From: Camillea tinctor | Lineage: Eukaryota; Ascomycota; Sordariomycetes; Xylariales; Xylariaceae | DNA length: 64,000 nucleotides | Assembly (NCBI GenBank): GCA_022578605.1 | Contig: MU394052.1 | Coordinates: 496,001-560,000 of the forward strand | Direction of reading: 5' to 3' | Program-made: the position numbers and the translations under genes | Part shown: positions 34,607 to 46,830 of the stretch, piece by piece | How positions within the stretch are numbered: the stretch's first letter is position 1 | How the letters are laid out: the number at the start of each line of letters is the position of its first letter | The notes under the pieces: generated by a model | Database searches by the model: none | What the model was told of the DNA's origin: nothing | The model's input: the letters and a program-made list of their open reading frames with translations, nothing else

Positions 34607-36952
34607 TTAGGAGACGGAATTGCCACCAGAAACCCGAGTTCCTTGATTAGCCTGCGATACTTCTTCGTCAGGAAATCGAATTGTGCGACTAGGAAAGGTT
34701 GGTGACACTATGGCTGCTGGACTTTGGGGTTTGGGGGGTGTAAAAGTTCCATCCGAACGTCCGTCGGACCCAATCCTACCTCTAGGGTTTGACGTCGGCA
34801 GCTGGGGCATAGAAACCCTCCTAGGCTCCCTCTCCGGGATCACAGAACCGCCAATCCTATATGCGGGTCGTGCTGAAGGTGAACGTGATTCGGATGGAGT
34901 GTTGGCTTCTGTGCCACCTCGAGAGCGGCTCCGGGGTAGAAAGTCGGAGATTCGGGGCCGGAGTTGGGATTGGATATCATCATTACTCATAGAGCTTGTT
35001 AGTGTTCTGGAAATAGTTCGAGGTAAATAGACGCCGAATTTCCCCAAGGGAATACTAAGCCCGTGAACAACCTTTCCCGTAGTTAGCAATACCGTGTTCT
35101 GACGTTTTAAGGGGATGACTTACGACACTACATATTGTTAAAAACCAGACGATGACCATAATATCCTCTTTCAAGTTTGCTACATCCCATCTGGGCTCAT
35201 CTCCACCGTCCGGGTTCAATGTATCGACGAATTCTAGCGTAACATATAGATAGAAAATAGCCGAGCATCCGATTGGACCAAAGAAACCCATGAAGATTGC
35301 TTGTCGAATGTCCCCGATTTGTGGGAGCTTCTTATGCAACGCCAGGACGAACGGAAGGCGTCTCAAAAGAAGAACCAATATTCCCAAGGGAATCAGTCGA
35401 TATATAGGAATCACATGGTTGGTAACAAAGCTTCGCCATGGACAGACAGCACCATACCACATGAATATGGCTACATTAAGCAACATATCGATCGTCGGCT
35501 GTAGGGAGCTGTACACATATCAACAGATTAGCAAATTCTTTCGCGATAATATGTGGTAAGACAATTTTAGTTTCGAGACGTACTACACTTTAGTCAGCAA
35601 ATCTGGTGGAAGAATCTCAGGAAGGGCTGGTCTGAACGTACCTCATCAAGTGTTTCTAACCGGAACCAATCGTCCCACGTAAAGACGTTTCCAGCAATAA
35701 AACATGCAAGAATATCATCGCTACCAATCATCCCACAGGTACCCGTGATGAACAGGGCCAATGAAAAAGCAAATACAAGGAAGTTCTCGCGATCAACGTA
35801 CTTGCGTTCCTCGCAGTAGTGTAATAGTTCTTTGGCGACCCACCCCACGACTGCGCCATACACCACGCTCAAGATAATTGTGTAGCCCCAAGTCTCCCCA
35901 AACCACAGGCCCATTGCAAGTCCAGCGCCTCCCTTCTCCGCAACTCCGCCATCCCCGACATACTTGATGAGGTATAGAGCCAGGAATAGAAAAGGATATC
36001 CCAAACCGTCATTAGCTCCAGACTCAGCAATGATGATCTTTTGCAGATCCTTCGGGACATTGTGGTCAGCGAACTTTCCTTTGACAATTACGTTGGACAA
36101 GACAGGGTCTGTAGGTGTCACACACGCGCCGATGGCCAGAGCGTGAAGGAGTGGTATGTGCGGTAAAAGAGCCCATATCAGAAAACTTGTAGCTATCCAC
36201 ATAGCTGTCATTATCGGCCCAAGAAGGAGGGCTAGGGGCTTCCATTCACTCCGCAAGTAACGGCTCGGTAGCTGAACGCCTGCGAGAACAAGCTGTACGC
36301 CGAGAACCAGGCGAGTGAAGTGCAGCGTGACATTGTTCACATCCTCTATAAAACGGGAGACGGTCAGCAAGCGCCCCTTGGATAGAACATCACGGCTCAT
36401 CACGCGAAGATGAGCCTGTGTTTATAACTAGACTCAAACAGGAAACCCATGCTCTCATACAAGCTTTGGAAGAGGGAACAAATATGGATCACCTACCCTG
36501 AGATCCGGCATATTCCACTGGACGAATGAAATTGGCAGCGTGTGGTGAAAACGTGACGCCAGCCAAGAGAGATATGACTAAAGGTTCCATCAGCCCTATG
36601 CGCCGATATAAATCCAAGATGCCCAAGAATCTTGGCTTTGTCCGACAACTTACGCGCTTCTGATAAGTAAAAGTTCTCCTTCAAAAGATAGGACTGGTAT
36701 ATCTCTAGAGTTAGAAAAAAAAACATTATCTCTGGGGAAGAGTGCATGACGTGTCGGGAGGTGTATAGGTAAACCACGAAACCACGGCTACTTCTATGTA
36801 CAGGCCGCAATAGACGATTCCCCTTCTGTTCAGGGGTGAAATGAGGGAACTGTCTGAATCTAGAAATCACTTACGACTAATCCAAACAAGCTGATCCATC
36901 CCCCTAAGACACCAACAATGATGTTGAAGTTGGTGGGGGCGAGGGTCGGCAT
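34607..36952 (-). CDS. Fungal plasma-membrane Na+/H+ antiporter (Nha1/Sod2 family)
   Basis: Six exons on the minus strand: 36952-36875, 36693-36654, 36595-36497, 36345-35642, 35498-35124 and 35071-34607, about 586 aa. The N-terminus (ATG at 36952) reads MPTLAPTNFNIIVGVLGGWI, typical of the family. About ten to twelve membrane segments fill residues 10-450. Signature motifs include TLHFTRLVLGVQLVLAGVQL, ACVTPTDPVLSN (Asp152) and AESGANDGLGYPFLF (Asp185), the latter two containing acidic residues conserved in cation/proton antiporters. The last 150 residues form a Ser/Arg/Pro-rich cytosolic tail. These proteins export Na+, Li+ or K+ in exchange for H+ at the plasma membrane. The exon 4/5 joint is the weak point: the phase-compatible acceptor at 35499 gives LDE-PTIDMLL and omits the family's usual Ser-Leu-Gln. 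Confidence 0.85.
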
Positions 36953-38618
36953 CTTATCTTTAACAATAACAATCGAGGCAACGAACCAGCAGAGAAAGAG
37001 AGAGAGCACGAAGCGAGACGGCCGATCAAGTAACTCCTGAGTCGTCCTTACAGGAAGGTAGAACTATCACACGACGATAAATCGGTAGGTATGAAGCAAG
37101 TGTTATTGAAGCATTTGGGCGTCTTGAGCTGGGAGAATGCGGTGAGACACACGCCACTTTGAAAGAGGTTACGAGACAGAAAAGCCAATATAGAAGACCT
37201 GCTAAACAAAGGTAAGAGCAGGCAAGTCTGGAGGAGAGCCTAAATAAATTGTTGTAAATCAATGTTTACTACCAGTTCGGGGGAGTGTTTTGTTTAGTAT
37301 CAAGCAATCGAATAGTGATTGCCTGTCATAAAAGAATGGGTTACGATGTCATGGAGAGTGGGTGTAAGCTGAAGTTGGTTGGAAAAAAAACGGGTCGGAG
37401 AAAAGATAGGAAGATAGGTAACTAGGTTAAGTTTTGCAGAAAAGTCAAAGATATAGAGTTAGGTCTCCACCTCTCCGCTAGGCTAAAGGCCGATGGTTAT
37501 TTTGTTTTTTTCCCAAAGTATATTTAACTTGTCAAGCAGAATAATATATAAAGAAAGTACCTTACCGACATTGATGTTAGTACATAGTACCTAACCTACC
37601 TAAGTTACACCTTTCCCAATATTATTAGTCAGGTAGGTGAGACAAAAAAAAGACATTGACATATCGCCGTAAAAAGCTTGGAGTTAATTTGATCCCCTCA
37701 ATACTTGGTGTATTAAAGTAGGTTACTCAACTTGGGCAACTCCAGTATACCAACTTAGTGTACACATTCAAATATAATGCCAATCAAAATAAAGCTTACA
37801 AGGTGGTATGGAGCTTATGGCTTTTCTGATTTACCTATTAACATTCATGATCCCAAGAGAGATGTACCTATACACATACGACCTATGCATTTTACCTGTA
37901 TTGTTTCTACTTAACTGCGCCCATCCGCAGGACTGAGTCACGAGTGAGGGGGAAGAAGGAAGAGAAAAAAGCAATATCAAAAGGAAAGAAACACGGCAGG
38001 ATGGTGGGGAAAAGGTAATACATATGTAGAGAGACGGCGGACATACGGTCACATACCTAGATAGTGACTGATTACTAGTCATAACCCCACCTATCCCGGA
38101 AGATAATGGAATCATGAAGTCCATTGGTATCAAACTTCATAACATGCAAATGCTATAACCTAAAGTCAACGTAGATGCAATCTTTGGAGCCACGCGGAAC
38201 TTAATCAGTGCATCTCTAGTTGACTGTTATGTACCACGACCAGCACGACATATAGAGTGCTACCAGTCTTAGCTAAACTCCAACCACAGCAAGTTTACTA
38301 GGTTAGGTTACATCTATATTGTAAGTTTGCTATAGATAGATGGTATAATAGATGTTCAGGGAAAGCCAGCAAAAGAACATGGAAATAAACACATCCAACT
38401 TATCACTTATATGCACACAGACTAGAGGTATATAGAAAAGCTTTGTACTTGCACCAAAGTAGGGGACTCCTTGCCTAATAGATATGATCAGCGGGTACTC
38501 CAAACCATTCAGATAAGAGGAAACGTTCCATCAGAGAAGACAAAACAGTCTTTCCCTTCGCAGCACCGATGCTTGATTGCTCCCGTAACACATGATAGAA
38601 CCGACAACGTGTCAACAT
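36953..38618. other. Spacer between the antiporter gene and the RNase H1 gene
   Basis: Contains the promoter of the antiporter gene (minus strand) and the 3' region of the RNase H1 gene. AT-rich, with GTAGGT/ACCTAC motifs near 37590-37640. No supported gene. Confidence 0.6.
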
Positions 38619-39702
38619 TTATTTGAGCCCCTTCATCGCGCCCTGGGTAGCGAGCTCGTCGGCTGCGTTGTTCCCAATATCAGTCGAGTGTCCCTTGACA
38701 TATTGGAAGTAGGTTTTGGCGCCCGCCTCATCTCGCTCGTCTATCTTAGCCCGGATGGCTATGACGAGATCCTTGTTTTTCACATCCTCTCTGGTCTTTG
38801 TTTTCCATCCATTGTTGCCCCAACCCACGTACCACTCGGTCACGCAGCTGATGCAGTACCTGCTATCCGAGTGAATACGCATGCTCTGCTTCACCGGCAC
38901 GGATTCCAGAGCACGGAGAATGGCCGTCAACTCGGCTCGCTGATTGGTCTGTAATTCGCCTCTTAGACGCTCCGATATATTCCTATGCCACATATATCGT
39001 TAGCCTGATGATGTGAGCATGAAGGATGAAAGTGCGAACCTCGGATCACTCTCGCCAAAATACACGCCGACACCGGCAGAGGCTCCCAGCTTCCCGTTGC
39101 CACGACTGCTACCGTCCGTCCATACTTTCGTCACATTGGAGTCCTCCTTGGGTGCGGATTTCCTGCTCTTCTTGGTTGGTGGTCCAACTCCGTCATCTAG
39201 GTCGTCGAGGATTGCATCCTGCGCGGCCTCGTCGCCATGTGCCCGGATATACTCGACCGCCTCGGCGCGCGTAGGGAACTTCTTAAACTTGGGGGCCTTG
39301 GACCCCTTGAGCACAAGCGACGCGCTTTCCCAGTCGGTGTAGATCCCTGGCTCTCGTCCCCTGGCTATTGCGTAGAATTTCTCCTCTCCGTCGGTCGCGG
39401 ACGGTACATATTTGCCGGCCGCATAGGCCTCGGCATCCTCGCGGTTCTCAAACGCTCTGACTATGCGGTGGAATTCAGTATTGTAGTAGATGATGCACAT
39501 ATGTGGGTTGGCAAAGAAACATACACAGAGCGTTGGGGAATCCAGTAGTCTGCTCTTGACATTTTGCGTAGGATAGATATACGCCTGGTTTAAATCCAGC
39601 ACGCACAGCATAGAACTTTTGAGCTTTAGGATCGGCTTTGCGTTTCTTGTTCATTTGGGCGGGTTGCGATGATTGACCCGTTTGCAGACTCTTCGGCGGC
39701 AT
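38619..39702 (-). CDS. Ribonuclease H1 with two hybrid-binding domains
   Basis: Minus-strand exons 39702-39525, 39460-39040 and 38982-38619 encode 320 aa. Introns (64 and 57 nt) split codons T|TC and AG|G, and removing them restores GFPNALFRAFENREDAEAY and DPRNISERL, both family-conserved. Two N-terminal hybrid-binding (Cauli_VI/RNase H1 N-terminal) domains lie at about 28-78 (KFYAVRAGFKPGVYLSY) and 87-135 (KFYAIARGREPGIYTDW). A linker carries KKSRK. The RNase H domain covers 170-315 with the catalytic set Asp175 (VWTDGSSRGNG), Glu217 (TNQRAELTA), Asp239 (RIHSDSRY) and Asp308, plus the loop His298 (KGHST). It cleaves the RNA strand of RNA-DNA hybrids, removing R-loops in nucleus or mitochondria. 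Four acidic residues are intact, so it should be active. The start at 39702 is the first ATG fitting the domain. Confidence 0.92.
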
Positions 39703-40822
39703 GATGAATGATGGCAAGATGGATCGTATGTCGAGAGTTATATCCAGCAAAACCCTGGCCCATATCAACGCTCGACAGTTGATGCCGATGCTAAGGGGAA
39801 AGAGTGATGATTGTTCAGAATACCAAGCTTTGTTGACGGCGGCGGAGAACGTGCGGTGCGCCACCGTAAAGTGAAAGGCGCGTGGAAAGCGGCAATAGGA
39901 GGGTCAAAGAAATATCATTTTCATCGACTCCTCGTAAATGAGAGTCGGGCCAAGTTTTAAAGATTATTTCCGTTCGCGTCAAAGATCATGCCTCCGCTTA
40001 ATGGTTCCTAGGCGCTGCGAAAGGGACTCGGTGGGGAGGGTTAGAAGGCTCACCAGTCCTGCGTAATAATTCATGCTCACGGCAGGGATTCCCGCAAGGC
40101 AAAAGGAAAAAAAAAAGGTCTCGGGAAAAAAGGCACCCACTTCTCTCTCTCTCTCTCTGTTTCTTGTTCAAATCACCCACACTAACATTGGAGCGATAAG
40201 ATAAGCCCCCCCCCCCCCCCCTTTGGATGTCTTAGGTTAGGCATTTTACACCACACTAGCGTAGGTTATGTAGGTTATCTTAGGTTACCTACATATAACT
40301 AACCTAACCTAGTAGTAACCAGCTGACCAAGAGAAGAAGGAGGCGGGGTGAGAGGAGGGGGGAGAATAGGGGATAAGTTATATGCACATCACATCAACTT
40401 CACAATCCGTACTACTTTCAATACGTTCCAAGAGAAAATTGGTAAATAATAAAACATTTCATGATTCTCTCTCCCCCCCCCCCCCCTCTCTCTCTCTCTC
40501 TCCCTCTCCCTCCCTCTCTCTACCTAGTTAAGTACTTAGGTCAGCCTTATTGGATGCAAATCGCAACACAACCTGCATATGCATCAGGGCAATATGAGAT
40601 ATCTAACATGTCTCAGCTATGGTCAATAAGCATGCAAAGCGTGTGCTTCCATGCCGCTGCCATACTTTTTTAAGACCTTCTCATAATGCCAACTGCGACA
40701 AGAGGACTACCTAATTCCTGTACTTGCCTCAAACTTTCTTTAAGTTCCTACCAAAACCAAAAGAAAGAAAACGAAAAAAAAAAAAAAAAGAAAAGAAAAG
40801 AGAAGAAAAAAGAAAAGTGGGT
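39703..40822. other. Short spacer between RNase H1 and Tad3-like genes
   Basis: Contains a C16 run (40206-40221), CT microsatellites near 40141-40157 and 40466-40521, GGTTA/CTAACC motifs at 40230-40320 and a purine tract near 40765-40815. No supported gene. Confidence 0.65.
40206..40521. repeat. Homopyrimidine tracts (C16 and CT-rich runs)
   Basis: A C16 run at 40206-40221 and a CT/C-rich block at 40466-40521 flank the CTAACC-rich segment upstream of the RNase H1 gene. Such tracts can form triplex or i-motif structures in vitro; no function is claimed. Confidence 0.6.
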
Positions 40823-42432
40823 TTATGCATGTAGATGCGGATCGACAGTCAAACGTTCAACATTGTCTGTCTCCCACTCCCATCCCAACATACTCCAGTT
40901 CAACTCCTTGCGCCAGTGCAGTCCGAGTCCTTGACCTCCTCCGCAGGAACCGTTGCCGTTACCATTAACGCATACCGGGGAACCGCCGCCGCACACGTCG
41001 TGGCCACGATCCTCCGAGCTCATGCCACCAGTCAATGGCATGCGATGGCGGAAGACGATTCTACCCATTCGGGAATGCAATATTGCCATGGCGCACATCG
41101 TGCAAGGCTCATGCGTCATATAGAGCTCCAATTCGTGACATAGATATCCATCGGGACACGGGTGCTCGGCCTCGAAGACAATTTGCTCATCGTGAAGTAA
41201 AGGCTTGTCTTGGAAAGCCTCAAACTCCATAATATCAGGTCCTGCAGTGGGCCGGTTCTCGGCTCTAACTAGTTTCTGGGCTACCATACTGATAGCCCTC
41301 AGTGCAGCGTGAGCCATGGGGTTTCCTGTGTGGCCAGTCTTGTCTTGCTGATGCCAGCGAGCATCTGCCGCAATCGCCACGATCTGTGTTGTCTCTTTCT
41401 CTTCATTATCCGGAGCAGAGGAATCCAGATCCTGGCTGCCGCTTCGCGATTCTTGACCTCCTGTGCCAGTAGACATAGCTTCAGCAGCTTGGTTTGCCCC
41501 AAGGACGTTGTTTTTAATAGCAGCCTGATCGAGACCGCCATCGTTGGCGGACGACGTGTCGCCTGGAGGTCTGCCACCATTCACAGGCTCGGGAATATTC
41601 ACATTTGGCTGTGTCCCTTCAGCTTTCGGATCCTCCTTTGCGGGAGTGGCCTTTGCTGCCTCTGGCTTTCCGGGAACCGTTCGCTTAATGATGACAGCCC
41701 CAATGGGTTCTCCAAAGCCAGCTTTGTGAGACTTTTTGGCGATCTGGTGAGCCAAAGTCATCCAGACAGCAGCGTCGCGTGAGACAACTGACGTGGTCCG
41801 ACATATACTACTAGGATGGGGACCTAGGGGATTATTCTTTCGGTAAACAGTCTGCCAGAACTGTTGCGACCACATATTGGCCTGGACTTGGGAAGTTGGA
41901 GCTAGTAGAGGAACTGGTATGATCCCCACGAAGATGTCATCACTAATGCCATCAACGGCGGCGAGACCTCTCAACAGTTCGTCGTACGATATCTCATCCT
42001 TCGGGCCAAGTAGAATGTATAGCCAGTTGGATTTCCCAGTATGAATCGCCCTTCCATTCCCTTCATTCATAAATGCCGCCTTGAGGTGGGGAGGTAGATC
42101 TGCTGGCTTGCAGCACCGGCGCAGGTGAGGAAGGTTCTTAGCCGCATCATCACCGGTCAGGGCTCGGGCAATACTGGAAAGATCCTAAGTTAGCCGTGAT
42201 ATAGAAAATAGGAAAAAAAAAAAAAAGGTAGAAAATCATGATCTTACGTCACAACATCATTGGTAAGGCGGGTAGGTGCTCGCGTGATATAGGCAAGACC
42301 TAGAGAAAGATTCTCCCGTAGCTCGAGTGTAGTCTTGAGGGGTACAAGTGTTCCTAAATCAATATTCGGGGGAATAAGCCGTCGGGAGACGGGGTCGAGC
42401 GTCTCGACAACTTGAGTCATGGAATCGCTCAT
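40823..42432 (-). CDS. tRNA-specific adenosine deaminase subunit Tad3 (non-catalytic partner of Tad2)
   Basis: Exons 42432-42248 and 42173-40823 encode 511 aa; the 74-nt intron splits the Thr62 codon (AC|T) and the acceptor TTTCCAG is the one that keeps frame. The deaminase fold occupies the C-terminal half: GEPIGAVIIKRT at about 216-227, the zinc His350 in NPMAHAALRAI and the cysteine pair 419/422 in HEPCTMCAMAILHSRMGR. The glutamate normally two residues after the zinc histidine is Ala352, as expected for Tad3, whose equivalent position is not catalytic. Tad2-Tad3 heterodimers convert A34 to inosine in tRNA anticodons. An Ala/Gly/Ser-rich disordered insertion of about 100 residues (about 228-324) interrupts the fold between the first strand and the zinc helix. 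The glycine-rich segment near 445-470 is another loose loop. Start at 42432 chosen as first ATG; Met5 is an alternative. Confidence 0.9.
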
Positions 42433-42835
42433 AGCGGAGACCTTCAGCAAGGAGACAAGGCGACAGATTCGATCGAGTGTCGTGGAAGTGCCGAAAGTGT
42501 GATGCGAGCACAGAGGCAGCCGTGCTCCGGCCTGGCGATGGGCAGATTTAGAAAGGCGACAGAAAATGTGGGTGTGCCTAGAGCAGGTATGGAGAGAAAT
42601 TATTAGATCAGATGTAATGGGGAATCCAGGCCGTCATTAAGTAGAGCGAATGAGCCAAGCATGGCTCCAGGGCGATGAGAATCGATGGGTAGAGATTAAG
42701 TAGGGACGGAACCGGTAGGAGGAGGAAGAGGAAGAGAAGGATAGGGCAAGAAGGAGAGGGAGAGAGATGTAAAAGTAGGCGCAGACAGTGGTGGGTATAA
42801 AATCAGATGGAGGAATCTGGGAAGTTCAAGTAGGG

Positions 42836-42884
42836 TAGGTTAGGAGGTAAGTGAAGAGGTAGGTTAAGAGGTAGGTGTAGAGGT
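42836..42884. repeat. Degenerate 12-base tandem repeat (AGGTAGGTTAAG-like)
   Basis: About four imperfect units built on AGGTAGGT, located some 400 bases upstream of the Tad3-like start codon. Confidence 0.6.
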
Positions 42885-45257
42885 GATTCAGAAAGTGAAA
42901 GGTAGGTGCATATGCGAATGCAAACTTCAAGTTCGGGAAGTCAAAAAAGATGGACTTCAGGACTTAAAGGTTGGACTTACCTACTTCCCATCCGAAATGG
43001 GAAACAGCGGTTGCTAGGGAGGTGGTGCGAATTTTTCCATCGCCACGGCACAGAGAACCTCGGCGCTACTGTTTCTTCCTTCTCAGGTCTTTCTTTAGAA
43101 AGGAGAGTTGGCTGTTGCAGGCATGAAATAAAGTTGACTTCCAAGTAAAGGCATGTATGAAATTTGTACGAGGCGCAAAGTGAACTAGGTTAAGGTTTAC
43201 TAGTAAACATGCATTCAAAGAGAGCCCTTGTCTATAAATTTCCCATTTATCTGCAGTCCGATAACTTATCTCTTATCTTATCTACAAGATCAATTAATAC
43301 CTCTGGTACTTAAAGTAGTACTACCTACATGTACCATTACATAACTGCACATCCATCCATGGATGCTGAACATTTACCTAATTACTACACCTCCTCCTGG
43401 ATGTAAAAGGGATTTATGGGGCGGAATGTCCACCATATCCACAGCGTACTACTTCATACATTTTCTTAAGAAAACTACATCAGATGTCCCAAGCCCATCT
43501 TTAAAACTTAGCTCTCCGCAGGTCATGTCGAGGTGATCTATGAGATTCCACAACACCTTAGGACCAATCATGTTAAGCCGTTTATGGCTGGTAGATATAA
43601 TGAACATTCCGCTCCACAAATCCCTTTTAGATCCAGGAGGAGGTGTACTACCTTAGCCTAGGTAGTTAGTGTACTAACCTAGCTGCTCGATTATATTATT
43701 TCTTCAGCTACACTACATAACCTCCAGATTCCAGATTCCAGATTCTAACACCCGTCCTGTCACTATGTACACAACAGTACGGGTCTATCCCTGTCTGGCC
43801 TGTATCGGAACTGAGGTAGTGGTTTATCAACCATGCACCTAAAGTATGCGTATATTTTTTACCTACCGATGCATCTTTTAAAGACAAACTATTACCTATT
43901 CCTATTGCTACTCAAAACTTCATTTCTTATACCTACACTGGTTACCACAGTTTGGCCCTTTTGATGCCTCTATCCCACTTCTATGCCATCCCCCTCGAGA
44001 ACCACACCAAACACCATTCGGCTGATCCCTCCCGTGCGGGTATCTTGTTTCCAGATCTAAGAGCTACGAGACTACCTGGCTTACAACCACAATTCAGCCG
44101 ATGGCGCGCCGCCCAAGGCTCAGATATACCATGCACAACTAGGTAGGCATACGCACCTAAGCTCTCAAGCATCTACCATATAATGTGCAGTCCCTGCCAA
44201 GCCCGAAATCCCGCTTGCAGGACTACCCAGCTTAGCTAGCATCTCAAAGACATGTATTCCATGCGCTTCACGGCCTACGACACGACACCATCAGTTCCCA
44301 AATCCCGCAAAACAGAGCTTGTTGAGATGTAACGGCATAAGCCCCGATTCGCAGGTCCATTTCTCTGATTGCACCCCCCCCTCAGCTAAGCTATTGCAGA
44401 AAAGCAGGCAGGGTGACGCTTCCCGGCACCTATATCAACTGAGCTACATGTGCATACGAGCAAAGCTTATCACGAAAGCCGGGGTATTCGTGGGGTTATT
44501 GCTTACCACTCCAGTATCCGTCCTCGAACTGCCATCCCAGGCTTGACCGATGATGGTTGGAGCGATTCACGCCTCGGGGCGCCTTATCATTTCCCTTTGC
44601 ACCATTCCAGCGAATACTACGGCTTACTGTAACCCACGTGCCCTAGTCGCCCGCATCTAATAATAAGCCCAGTAACGCATGGCTCTAGCTTGGGTGAGCT
44701 TTAGCTATGTCTGTCATCTCGTGGCCAGGCCAAGCGACCTAATCGTGAGATCACTCAGTCAGAGAACTGTGTGCCGGCTCCTGCAACTTCCCCGGTTTTG
44801 GGTTGCATTCTCTTTTTTGCCCAAGTTCCCTTGGTCATACTAGAATATAGTGACCTTCATGCACGTTGATTATCATGTGATATGACTTGTTCGTACTCAT
44901 CGGCGATTGTGGGAAGTGCCTAGGCAAAGAGTTATTCGAATTCAATATGCCATAGGCAAATGCAGTCTGTTCGGAGCGTGGGATGTCTCTTCTGTCATCC
45001 CTTCTGATGCAAGTTCTCTCTTGGGTGCTTACGATCCCCGGCGAGTCATAGAAAGCTGACGTTGCAGCTACGCTGACCCTCCATGAGCATGAGCTTGGGT
45101 GTATCTGATGGCCTTTGGAGAACACCGAAGGTCGTACCTGGTGGTGTACGAATATACAAGTTCCCAAGTAGGCACTCGAGGAATTTCCGATTTGATGCAA
45201 TGCCAAGACGGATCGTCGGTGAGTCTTGTTTGCGTTGCCTTCGCTACATCCAGCCAC

Positions 45258-45289
45258 ACGGGCTCGGCGCCAAACGGGCTCGGCGCCAA
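45258..45289. repeat. Tandem duplication of a 16-base GC-rich unit
   Basis: Two perfect copies of ACGGGCTCGGCGCCAA, each containing the GGCGCC palindrome, in otherwise mixed sequence. Confidence 0.85.
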
Positions 45290-45732
45290 ACGCTTTGGAA
45301 TTGCCTGTTATCAACTAGAAGCCAAGGCGGGTATGGGTGAAGGTCTGAATGAGCGAAATAAGAAGTTCTCCTCAAGGGTGTGGGGGATGTCAGACTGTCG
45401 CTTCAAAAGATAGCTCAGTTTGGGATTCTTTCGACATCCATAGAAGCCGTCAAGGTTTGAGAGTTATTTTTACTGAAGAAGCTTATCTGCCTATCAAAGT
45501 CAAGTCCGAAACAAGGTAATAGTTGTATGTATTCAATAATAGTAGTACGAGGGGGGGTGTTGGGTGGGCGCAAGTGCCTCCCCTACCTACTTCTGAGGAG
45601 AATATCAATATTCAAGACGTGCTGTTGGTATTGGGTGTTCGCTGTGATAGAGGTGACTGCGGGTCTACTTGCCCGAGTTGGCGTTGATAGGGATGTGTGT
45701 ATGGATGATGATGATGGATGGAAGCAAAAACG

Positions 45733-45780
45733 CTCACTCACCCTCACCCTCGCCCTCACCCTCACCCTCACTCTCACCCT
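45733..45780. repeat. CTCACC hexanucleotide minisatellite
   Basis: About eight copies of CTCACC with single-base variants (CTCGCC, CTCACT). Strong strand asymmetry. Confidence 0.85.
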
Positions 45781-46830
45781 TTACCCTCCCCTATAGCCTC
45801 AATACTTAAGGTTTGGTTGGTCCTTGCCAGATTACGACAAGTCTCAAGAGGCTGTTTCGTTGTGACATTCCACCAGACAAGGGAATTGCTTCAAGCACAC
45901 CCTGATAATTATAATTTACGGACGAAACAAAGCTCGAGCCAAGAACTACTGCCTCACTGTTGTTTCTGCACTATTTATATCAAATCAAAACATAACTGGG
46001 CTTCAATTATCGGCGGCTTGGCTTCTTCTCTTTCGAGACCTGCCAAGCTCTCACAAGTTGGGCCGAGCCTATAAAGCGATCAAGATCCCAAACAGAGCCT
46101 CAGTACACTAGGCCGAAGACGTGGTCAGATTGTGTGTTGTGGTACATAGTAGTTTTGTCAACTCCCAGCGGGACTTGATCATAGGTGGTATTGATAATAC
46201 GATACTCATGACAACTACTTAAAGCGACATCGCTCCCTCGAAGCCCTCGAAGCCCCCCCGAAGCCCCCCTCACCCCCCCATTTCTTCTTCCATAAAGAGG
46301 CAAAAGCTTTCCAGCCTTCCAGCACTAAGGTTCAGCAATACATCTCTGCAGGTGTGCGTCGGCAAAATCGGAGATGACGTGAAATAGGCAAAGTCAAGAA
46401 AGGTCCGAACTATTTAGACTCGACTTAGAGCCTTTTTACAACTGGAGCGACGAGCAACAAGCACTGCAACACAACCAATCGCTAGAGCGGCTGACCAAAC
46501 AATTCGCCTATATACTGCGCAAAGTACGGAGTACCCTGGCAAGCCTGGTATACCCTTACGCACTACTGGGCTGACTACTGCAGGCCCCAGTAGCCCCGCT
46601 GCAGGTCAACGCATCATTTGTGTGTGTGTGTCCTTGAGGTTTTATAGCACAACCCCTACCAGGGAAACATTCGACCCCCAAAACGAACGATTTAGAACCC
46701 TTGGAAATATTTTGGTTGAACAGCATCATGACTCCTCGTCTGAAGGTAGCCGGATCTCTGGTTATGCAGCCGGTTGACTGCAGCAACAACGGCAACAATA
46801 ACAATACCACAAACTATACAGTCACAACAG

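Noticed and set aside
44835..45314. 159-codon minus-strand frame in the Tad3/PFK-2 spacer
   Set aside because: Overlaps equally long frames on the other strand, contains the 16-base duplication, and shows no domain.
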